64,000 bases of DNA from Bradysia coprophila (lineage: Eukaryota > Arthropoda > Insecta > Diptera > Sciaridae), in NCBI RefSeq assembly GCF_014529535.1, contig NW_023503941.1:4648942-4712941 (forward strand), in the 5' to 3' direction. The first letter of the stretch is position 1. Every line of letters begins with the position of its first letter. A model generated the notes under the pieces. It saw nothing but the letters and a program-made list of their open reading frames with translations, did no database searches and was not told the origin of the DNA. Shown piece after piece: positions 33,935 through 45,500 of this stretch. The position numbers and the translations under genes are program-made.

Positions 33935-34465
33935 ATAGCTATTTCAAAATCGAATGCGTTTTGCTCACAGATTTGGCATCCCTGACCTGGCCAACCATGA
34001 TAGGTTTCTCTTTACCCGTGTTACAAACGTTGACATTAAAATTTTAATTAGGTCACCTTCGCGTTGCTCTATGTATAGCTGTACCCTACACTTATACATT
34101 TAACAGAGCTCATTTTTACTACCGGTGTTGATGACAAATGAACAGATGACGCTAGTCAAATCAGCATTAAATGCTGCGCTCATATCACACTTTATTTCCG
34201 GTTATTTGTATCATATTAAACCCGTTTAGTTTGTAGTCATATTACTTCCAAGTATTGAAATTTGTTTCTGTTTTACGTGTTCATATTAAGATAACCACAC
34301 ACTTATTGTCGGTCAGCTTAAGTGATCACCATTTGGGTCCGGGGTTTTTATTTTTTGCACGTTGCCACACGTGCTGTTGTCAAATTCAAGGACATCACCT
34401 TGAAAAATTTAGGACCTTGCAATATCTGCAACATGAAGAAACTAAATTTCAAAGCCCACTGAAAC
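33935..34465. other. Intergenic DNA, nothing recognised
   Basis: Short frames without family signatures. Confidence 0.4.
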
Positions 34466-34805
34466 CAAAGTATATAAACACTGAAGGTAATGCAAATCCG
34501 CAGTTACACACGGATCCAAACTTTCAGGTGGATTTTAGCTCCGTCATGTTACACACGTATTGACTTCGTTTGCGTCAAGTTGCATCTAGTGGTGAATCTG
34601 GAACGATTTAGCGGCGTTATGTTGCACACATATAAAATTCGTTTGCGTCAAGTTGTATTTAGTGGTGAATTGGAAGTTTTTGGGCCGTCATGTTGCACAA
34701 GTTTAAGTTAGACAACATATGAAAATGAATTCACCTGAAAGTTTGAATCCGTAATTTCTCTGATCCGTTGAGGGTCTGCATTACCTTCAGTGTTTTTATA
34801 CTTTG
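34466..34805. mobile_element. Foldback element with AAAGTATATAAACACTGAAG termini, copy 1
   Basis: The left end CAAAGTATATAAACACTGAA and the right end ...TTCAGTGTTTTTATACTTTG are inverted. Internally, TTCGTTTGCGTCAAGTTG and ATGTTGCACA units are duplicated in tandem (about 34565 and 34640). Confidence 0.7.
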
Positions 34806-35034
34806 ACTGAAACCCCGTAGTCTACGTAGTAAACACAAACGAGGCGAGCCAATCTTAATCTATTTTAACGCGAGTCAATGGCAGTTTGCCATGTAAATTT
34901 CACATCACGGGCGATGATTTGATATATACCTGCAATTCTCAGTCTCTTCAGTTGGCGAAACTAATGACAGGACCTAGTTCACTTTCACTTTGCTGCGCTC
35001 TGGCCCGTTAACTTTTGCACTCAATGTAATCGGC

Positions 35035-35065
35035 CATTTACATGGTCTGTCTGTCTGTCTGTCAT
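35035..35065. repeat. (GTCT)n microsatellite
   Basis: GGTCTGTCTGTCTGTCTGTC, about five units. Confidence 0.7.
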
Positions 35066-35279
35066 GTAATCTACTAATAAGTCACACATTTCATGTGGAA
35101 AGTTGCTGTGCTTATTATGTTTCAGTTATAACATATCGACTTATCGACATACAGTCATTAACTTTAAAGGAAGTCATAGCATATATGGACATGCTGTTTG
35201 GAAACTAAACTAAACTCAAAACGCAATAGATTTTCGTTTCATTTCCAGAGAGTTGCTAACAACGACGTTTCGACGTTTC

Positions 35280-35931
35280 CAAAGTATATAAACATACTGA
35301 AGGTAATGCAAATACTCAGCGGATCACAAGTTTTATGCTGAAAACAAACGAGGCATTCAAAACGTGTTTTGGTCCTTGTTTTCATGACGAAATTGTCGCA
35401 ACTGTCAAATAAATTTAGAAATTTCTCTATCGAAAATTGCGATTGCTGCATTTGTCAATGAAAACTAGGACCAAAACACGTTTTCAATGTCTCGTTTGTT
35501 TTCAGCATTACGGAACCCAAGTTTCGGATGAATATAAGACTTGTTATGTTGCTTGCGTGACGTTTGGCGTTTTAATGTTGGTAGAAATGTGTTGTTTTGC
35601 ATACAATTTTTTGTGTTGAGTATAGGTTTCTTCCAAGGCCGTTCAAAATGTCAATCGTCATCCACAGAGAACCCAACACAGCCTCACTTTGACGTTTTCA
35701 CAAACAAATTTGTTTAACTTGCAGTTATGTTTGCTACTGTGGATGAAGGTCGGATGTTTTCGGACTGTCAAAATTCGTTTTTACCGTACGATGGAAGAAA
35801 CCTATAAAGATGCAACCTAACAAAGTGAATTTAACTAGTGGCCAACATTCTAAAAATTATGTTCACTCCAAAGTAGGGTTCCGTGAGTTTTTGTGGAATG
35901 CAAATCCACCTTCAGTATGTTTATATACTTT
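35280..35931. mobile_element. Same foldback family, copy 2 (650 bp), with nested palindromes
   Basis: The left end AAAGTATATAAACATACTGA and the right end TCAGTATGTTTATATACTTT are inverted. Inside are a palindrome at about 35345-35505 (GGACCAAAACACGTTTT in both orientations) and another at 35621-35806 (TATAGGTTTCTTCCA / TGGAAGAAACCTATA). Confidence 0.65.
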
Positions 35932-36542
35932 TGACGTTTCGACGGAAACGGCGTCCCAGCCGTCATATTAGCATCTCTCGGTTAATTTCTAGTTGTTTAC
36001 TTCCATTTACAATACGTTTCATGACTAGTTAATTGAGCTCTATTTTCTATGAACCAACTTCACTGCAATGACATTTGAAAGATATTTTACCAGACTGAAA
36101 ATAGAGACCAAAGAATGAAGTAGTGCAAAAAAATGTGGTTTCCCGTGGTGTGTGTGAAAATCGAGTTGAACAAATGTGTGCATGAATCAAATAAGTTAGA
36201 AAGGATGACGTTACGTGATGATATGATATACGGTGTTGAATACATTAGGGATATAAACCATTATGTTTCGTAAACTTTGTTAGTATGGCTATTTTGTGAA
36301 CTTTTGACATTTCTTCCGAGATTTCTTCCATTTATTTTATGTCAAAAGTCTACTAAATCGCCATACTCACGAACCTTATGAACCATGATGGTTTACCCCT
36401 ATTATTTTGTCGTAATAGCGATGGTATGTTGAACTTAATTCACTTTGTTCAACAAGTTCTGGTCATTATTTTACTGATTCCACTGACTTTGTTATGACCT
36501 AATTACATTCATTTTTCTGTCTTGAAGAGAAATCTGGCAACA
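35932..36542. other. Upstream flank of the perforin-2 gene
   Basis: A loose inverted repeat at about 36248-36400 (ATAAACCATTATGTTTCGTAAA / AACCATGATGGTTTA, with mismatches). No clear TATA box is seen near the ATG at 36543. Confidence 0.4.
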
Positions 36543-39500
36543 ATGAAAGCAAAGTGGTATTTCGTGACACTTTTCTTGGTTGGCATATTGTGTCGAATCA
36601 ACGGAATTTCACTATCATCATCGACATCAAGAGTTGACGAGCCGAAAAAATTATGCACGTCCACATATCCAAAGCTTAACTCACTGCCGGGCAACGGTTG
36701 GTGGAGTTTACGGAACATTGAAATGAATCCAGTTTTTTCCATCACCTACAACAAATGCCAGATCTTGGAAACTCCGACTGGAAATTACTTACTTCCGGAC
36801 CACTTGCATATAACGCCTAAATCCGAGAGTGACATCGACACAACTCAAGAACTCATTGAAAGCTATCAGAAATTCATCAGCACTACTTCAAGTTCGATGA
36901 GTGCCAGTGCGTCTGGAGGATATGGAAAGTTTTCGGCGCAAGGCACATTCTCATCAGAGTACAAACATATGAAGAAAAATCAAGTCATTAATAAGTCAGT
37001 GACGTCTAGAATCTGTGGGCGATATGTTTTGCATGCAGCCAGATTTGACGAATACACGGGTAAGGGTTGTTTTAAGGAGAAGCAATAATTGATTACCAAA
37101 TCACATCATCCAGTTTGACTTAGCCAAGGCTGTAAACTTTGGGGAGGTCACGCAGATCGCCATTTTATTAGATACGCGGGAACACACCACTCCTGAAGAT
37201 TTTTCATATAAAAAAATTCACCACATCGTCACGGCGACGAGAATCGTCACAGGAGGTGAATTTTGTATGAATTCTCCGCCATTTTATCTTCAATTGTGGC
37301 GTGTCACCCGCGTATCTGTATCTGCTCGACCTCCCCAAAGTTTACAGCCTTGGACTTAGCAACCTGCCACTCAACATTGAACACTTTTCTTGACCCCCTA
37401 TTTTATTAAAAAAATTGGCTTAGTTTTAGATGTTCGTTTGTGGTTAGTGTGTCCTTTAAAGAGCTATTTTGATTCTGACTTCATTCGGTATAAATACACC
37501 TTTGTACAATTCGAATGACATGACATTCGTGCAAATTCAATTCAATTCTGTACAGATGAAGGACATCAACACAGACGATTCCAAATTCAGTAAAGCTTGT
37601 GACAGTATACGTATCTTGGTATATAAACGATTTGTTATTTTTGTTGTGACATTTAAATGCTAAATGTTTGATTGTAATGACTGTGATCGACTTACTTAAT
37701 TTATCTTTTTATCTATTGTGATTCTATGAAAAAGAGTTCCAGACTCGTAAGACTTACTGACTTAGTGTGAAATATTAACTAATCCCAACAAAAATCTCTT
37801 CGAGAAAAGTGTGACGCAGTCTTTGAAGTACAATTTCTAAAATGAATGATATCGCTAGAGTTGACGCTTTCAGCTTCGTTACGCAAAAATTAAATTTTAC
37901 ACCCTATTAGTTCAAACAAGCTGGCTTAGGTTTTCTCATCATCTGCCAAATAATTTTTACAAAAAAAAATTTAGACTGAAAACAACCAAAATTTTACCAA
38001 AAAAAATCTGCGTCGCATGCGGCAGATAAATTTTCTTGCAGGTCTGTTACTGAACATTTGTCACTTTGCGACGCAGATTTTTCGACGAAAATCGAAAATT
38101 TGACGAAATTCGAAAATTTGCCGAAATTTAACGAAAATCGAAAATTTGACGAAAAACGAAAATTCGACGAAAATCGAAAATTTGACGAAAATCGAAAATT
38201 CGACGAAAATCGAAAATTCGACGAAAATCGAAAATTTGACGAAATTCGAAAATTTGACAAAATTTAACGAAAATCGAAAATTCGAAGAAAATCGAAAATT
38301 TGACGAAAATCGAAAATTCGACGAAATTCGAAAATTTGACGAAAATTTGACGAAAATCGAAAATTTGAGAAAATTTAACGAAAATTCGTCGAAAATCGAA
38401 AATTTGACGAAAATCGAAAATTTGACAAAAAATCGAAAATTTGACGAAAATCGAAAATTTGACGAAAATCGAAAATTCGACGAAATTCGAAAATTTGACG
38501 AAAATCGAAAATTTGACGAAAATCGAAAATTCGACGAAAATCGAAAATTTGACGAAATTTAACGAAAATCGAAAATTTGACGAAATTAGAAAATTTGACG
38601 AAATTAGAAAATTTGACGAAATTTAACGAAAATTTGACGAAATTTAACGAAAATTTGACGAAGAAAGTAATTCTCTATCTGCCACCATTCAAGAAATATC
38701 TCCAAAACTCCAATTGACCCACCCATTTCCAACTTTCGACATTTTTCGCAAATGCCCTTCTTTTCTACTCGTAAAACTCTGAGACTTTGCCGAAGAAAGT
38801 AACTCTCTATCTGCCACCATTCAAGAAATACCTCTAAAAACATAATTGACCCACCCATTTCCAACTTTCGACATTTTTCACATATGCCCCTCTGTTCTAC
38901 TCGTAAAACTCTGAGACTTTGCCGAAGAAAGTAACTCTCTCTCTTTCATAACCCAAAAAAATATTAGTCCTTTCATCCTACGCTCGAGTAGCTCAAAATT
39001 TGGTCACTCTAATCAGTCTAGCTCAAACGAATCTGACCCGATTTTTTTAATTCGAATCGTCTTACGAATACCTTTCATTTGATGGGTCGCACGCCTCTGT
39101 AGGTTTCAATACAGCTAAGCTACAGCCGAAAACGCGTTCCCGACCCTCGAAAACCACACACAGAAACCACTTCGAGGCCAATAAAACAAAATTCTGGTTT
39201 TTCCTGGGGTAATGGCGTATCACATTTTCATTTTTATGCCCACCCTGAGGTTCCTGCAAAATTTCATGGAGATTGGCTGACTAGTTTCCCAGATCGACCG
39301 TCGATAGATAGATAGAAACATACAGAGTAAGTTGAAAGATTTTGATTGTTTGGGAAAAGTCAATTTGATGCATTTTCTATGAAAAATGACCAACTTCAAA
39401 ACGATGTATTTCCGGCAATTTTAAAGCTACATAGTCGAGTGATAGCTCGTTTTGCTCGTATTTGAAGCGCGAATAAGATAGAATAGGATTTGTGGTGATA

Positions 39501-42500
39501 CAGGCCAAAGGAAAGAAACTTAAATTCTCGCCTATATATAGTTGCCGCGTCTCAAAAAATTTTCTTCGTTCTTTTTTTGGAAGTTAGACTGCGTCAAGTC
39601 CTCCGCTAACGCTCCGGACATGATCTAAAACTACTTTCACCGATTTAAAGAGAATTGACTGGGCCCATAACCTGTGAAATATTAACGATGAAATGAAAGA
39701 CCTCTTTTGGTTGATGATGAACAGACGAACATTTATTGTCGTAAGGTTGACCTCTCATAAGACTGGCTGTAAAGTTTCCATTCCACTCAACAAAAAGTAC
39801 TCCATGAGAGATCAAACCGAAAAAATTCAATTTTGTCTCTCACACGGAGTATTTTTTTGGTAAGAGGAAATTAAGCATAACAAGAGCAAAAGTCCCCCTG
39901 TGTTTGACTCTACGTTATGTTATACAAACATGCGATGGTGATAAATTCAACACTTATTTTTGAAGACATTTTTTCAATCGATTGTTCAACGTGAAGCCTT
40001 GATGGCACATTTTTGCCACCCAAATGACGAAAAATGTAGCAGACGACCTTTTTCTGAATTTGGACTTGTTGAATTTTGGGTGTTGGTTCCTACTGTCACC
40101 TGAGACCTCAATAATAGCAAAAGTCTAGAAAAGAAACAAACCGATCAGAAAACCTTTAAATTCCCTGACACTGCCACTTATGTCCAAAAGTATATGAACC
40201 GCTATACATGTGGTATGGATTACAAACATTGTCGTGGGTTGCTTCATTCGGTGACGGGAAAAATCTCCGAGTGTATTATCGTTGCAGCGGCGATAATATC
40301 GTTTCATGGACGATAATATCGTTGCTAGGACGATATTATTGTTTCAGAAAACGATATTATTGTCGTCTGATACGGTATTATCGTCGCAAAAACAATAATA
40401 TCGTTTCAATCGGCGATAATATCGTTTCAATGACGATAATATCGTTGCACGGAAAACGATAATATTGTCGTCAAATACGGACGATAATATCGTTAGAAAA
40501 CGATATTATTGTCCGGAAAACGATATTATTGTCGTCTAATACGATATTATCGTCGCTCGGACGATAAGATTGTTACAGAAAACGATAATATCGTCACAGC
40601 GACGATATTATCGTTTCAAAAACGATATTATCGTCCCAGACGATAATACACTCGGAGATTTTTCCCTAGCCCGCTTCATTCCTTTTAATTCAATAGGCTA
40701 CTTCGATCACTTTCTTTTTTGAATTTAAAACAAGCTAGCTTGATTGATCGTTCATATCAATAGCGTGCTCAGTTCACAATCAAATATTATTGGTCCAAGT
40801 TCGACACGTGGTTCTCGAAGTTATTAAACCTACGATTGACTGAACAAAGTTGGGCTGGGGAAAATCTCCGAGTGTATTATCGTCGAGGACGATAATATCG
40901 TTTTTGAAACGATAATATCGTCGCTGTGACAATATTATCGTCCGAGCAACAATAATATCATTTTCCGCACGATAATATCGTTTTCTGCAACGATATTATC
41001 GCCAATGAAACGATATTATCGCCGATTGAAACGATACTATTGTTTTTGCGACGATAATATCGTTTCATGCAACAATATTATCGTTTCTGCAGTGATAATA
41101 TCACCCGTGAAACGATATTATCGCCGATTGAAACGATATTATTGTTTTTGATACGATATTATCGTATCAGACGACAATAATATCGTTTTCCGGACGATAA
41201 AATCTTTTTCTGAAACAATAATATCGTCCTAGCAACGATATTATCGCCGCTGCAACGATAATACACTCGGAGATTTTTCCCGTCACCAACAAAGTTCTAG
41301 GGATTTTGTCTAGTTGTTTTCCCTCTCGCGTTTTTCGCCAGACGAAATTCGAAACGAAAATAAAATTCTAATTCCAACAGTTGAACTTCATCCCGACCTT
41401 AAGGTCAAATTACTGGATGCTATCGATGCAATTGAGAATGGTCATCTGACAAAGGCTTCACTCATCTTAGAGATGACAATCCTATCACATGGCACGCATG
41501 CGGTAACAGGCATCGATCTCGGTGGTGTGATCGTGAAGGAAGATTACCTTTCCGCAGCATACGTATCGAATAACGACATGAACGAACTCGGGCTGACCGC
41601 TTCAGCATCGATAGGATTTGCCGATTTTTTCAACATGAAATGCTCCTATTCAAAAGCGGATTATACGGATCAGTACAGCCAATACACCAAAAATACCAAA
41701 TCGACCAAAATCAGTAGTCACGGTGGACAGCTCATCGATTCAGCTATGTTAAACATATCAACTTGGGTAGAATCAGTTCCCAGTTATCAAACGGCAGTCG
41801 ACCGATCGGGAGTCGCTCTACCATATGTGATTACGCCGAGACATTTTCCCCACGTAAATCAAACCACTTTGGCAGTACTTCGTCGTGAATTTACGGAAGC
41901 CATCGAACATTTCAATGCGGTCAACATCCGTATTGGTTGCATGAATCAATTCTCACCGAATTTCGATTACAATGCAAACATTGGGGATAAGTCTTGTAAC
42001 GCACCACCAACCAATTGTAGTGGTTTTCACATTTAAAGACCAAGCAGAGTTCTTAACATTTCCGTTAATTCCAGACAGCCTCGGTGGCTTCTTTCAAAAC
42101 TGTCATTGCACTGGCGACAATAATTGTGCTTCTTTGTGTGCAAATCGAACTGTCACGAATTTTCTCACTGGCGAAGCTACCTGTCCAGAAAATTTCACGC
42201 CAGTTTTCCTGAATGAAAAGAAGTTTAGTGCTACTCGAGAACAGTGTTGGCAAGACTGTTATTGCTTTCTGTTTTGTTTTTGCGACACGAATTGTGAAAC
42301 GATCAACATTGACTATGGGTACGAAACCTACTGGTGTGCTGCCAATGTCTATCCAGTTCCCGAGAAGAGCGGACTAATGTTCGGTGGAGTTTTCACTTCC
42401 ACAGCAATAAATCCAGTTACGGGTATGTATTGGCTTGCTGTCACAGTGATAGAATGAAAGTCCACGGTGGCAATGAAAGTGGGGGCTATGATCGGATGAA

Positions 42501-45500
42501 TTGATTTTGTCTATGATTAGCACTCTACAATATCAATTTATTGATTTTTACGAATCGTACTAACACTCCTTATCACACTGACACATCTTGTATCACACTG
42601 ACACATCTTGTATCACACTGACACATCTTGTATCAAACTGACACATCTTGTATCAAACTGACACATCTTGTATCACACTGACACATCTTGTATCACACTG
42701 ACACATCTTGTATCAAACTGACACATCTTGTATCACACTGACACATCTTGTATCAAACTGACACATCTTGTATCACACTGACACATCTTGTATCACACTG
42801 ACACATCTTGTATCACACTGACACATCTTGTATCACACTGACACATCTTGTATCACACTGACACATCTTGTATCACACTGACACATCTTGTATCACCACT
42901 GACCACATCTTGTATCACACTGACACATCTTGTATCACTGACTTTGTATCACTGACACTCTTGTATCACACTGACACATCTTGTATCACACTGACACATC
43001 TTGTATCACACTGACACATCTTGTATCACACTGACACATCTTGTATCACACTGACACATCTTGTATCACACTGACACATCTTGTATCACACACATCTTGT
43101 ATCACACTGACACATCTTGTATCACACTGACACATCTTGTATCACACTGACACACTGACACATCTTGTATCACACTGACACATCTTGTATCACAACTGAC
43201 ACATCTTGTATCACACTGACACATCTTGTATCACCACTGACACATCTTGTATCACACTGACACATCTTGTATCACACTGACCTCGACACATCTTGTATCA
43301 CACTGACACATCTTGTATCACCACTGACACATCTTGTATCACACTGACACATCTTGTATCACACTGACACATCTTGTATCACAACTGACACATCTCTTGT
43401 ATCACACTGACACATCTTGTATCACACTGACACATCTTGTATCACACTGACACATCTTGTATCACACTGACACATCTTGTATCACACTGACACATCTTGT
43501 ATCACACTGACACATCTTGTATCAACACTGACACATCTTGTATCACAACCACTGACACATCTTGTATCACACTGACACATCTTGTATCACAACTGACACA
43601 TCTTGTATCACAACTGACACATCTTGTATCACACTGACACATCTTGTATCACACTGACACATCTTGTATCACACTGACACATCTTGTATCACAAACTGAC
43701 ACATCTTGTATCACACTGACACATCTTGTATCACACTGACACATCTTGTATCACACTGACACATCTTGTATCACACTGAACATTGTATCACACTAACATC
43801 TTGTATCACACTGACACATCTTGTATCACAACTGACACATCTTGTATCACACTGACACATCTTGTATCACACTGACACATCTTGTATCACACTGACACAT
43901 CTTGTATCACACTGACACATCTTGTATCACAAACTGACACATCTTGTATCACTGACACATCTTGTATCACACTGACACATCTTGTATCACACTGACACAT
44001 CTTGTATCACTACAATCTTGTATCACACTGACACATCTTGTATCAACACACTTGTATCACATGACACTCTTGTATCAAACTGACACATCTTGTATCACAC
44101 TGACACATCTTGTATCACAACTGACACATCTTGTATCACACTGACACATCTTGTATCACACTGACACATCTTGTATCACACTGACACATCTTGTATCACA
44201 CTGACACATCTTGTATCACACTGACACATCTTGTATCACACTGACACATCTTGTATCAAACTGACACATCTTGTATCACACTGACACATCTTGTATCACA
44301 CTGACACATCTTGTATCACACTGACACATCTTGTATCAAACTGACACATCTTGTATCACACTGACACATCTTGTATCACACTGACACATCTTGTATCAAA
44401 CTGACACATCTTGTATCACACTGACACATCTTGTATCAAACTGACACATCTTGTATCACACTGACACATCTTGTATCACACTGACACATCTTGTATCACA
44501 CTGACACATCTTGTATCACACTGACACATCTTGTATCACACTGACACATCTTGTATCACACTGACACATCTTGTATCACACTGACACATCTTGTATCACA
44601 CTGACACATCTTGTATCAAACTGACACATCTTGTATCAAACTGACACATCTTGTATCACACTGACACATCTTGTATCACACTGACACATCTTGTATCACA
44701 CTGACACATCTTGTATCACACTGACACATCTTGTATCACACTGACACATCTTGTATCACACTGACACATCTTGTATCACACTGACACATCTTGTATCAAA
44801 CTGACACATCTTGTATCAAACTGACACATCTTGTATCACACTGACACATCTTGTATCACACTGACACATCTTGTATCACACTGACACATCTTGTATCACA
44901 CTGACACATCTTGTATCACACTGACACATCTTGTATCACACTGACACATCTTGTATCACACTGACACATCTTGTATCACAACTGACACATCTTGTATCAC
45001 ACTGACACATCTTGTATCACACTGACACATCTTGTATCACACTGACACATCTTGTATCACACTGACACATCTTGTATCACACTGACACATCTTGTATCAC
45101 ACTGACACATCTTGTATCACACTGACACATCTTGTATCACACTGACACATCTTGTATCACACTGACACATCTTACCACACTGACACCCCTTGGCACACTA
45201 ACTCTTCTTGCCACAATGTCACCATTAACTAACACACCAAATCGTACTAATACTCCAGCTACAGTGAAGCTACAGGTATTCGAAATTTTAGATTTTCAGC
45301 CGGTACAGCTACATTAACAACAGGTAGCCTGGTAGCCACTGGTAGGGATATTCTCCCCGCACTTAATTAGTGCCAGAACGCTAAATTCTTTCTAGTGAGA
45401 ATTAAACAACTAATTTTGGGCTGTTTCCCGTTTAACGTTCAAGTTTATTCTGAATCTTATTCGTACAAGCACCTCGAATTTAAGGCAAAGTCTTTGCATA

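Noticed and set aside
38146-38562. NLTKIENSTKIE-type frame as a real repetitive protein
   Set aside because: Pure translation of the 18-bp minisatellite of element E3; also open on the other strand in copy 2.
43962-44144. Open frames in the satellite as repetitive proteins
   Set aside because: They are a by-product of the repeat and lie between two exons that splice together in phase.
42565-45240. The regular 20-bp array as a CRISPR
   Set aside because: There are no unique spacers and the units are head to tail; it is an intronic satellite in a eukaryotic gene.
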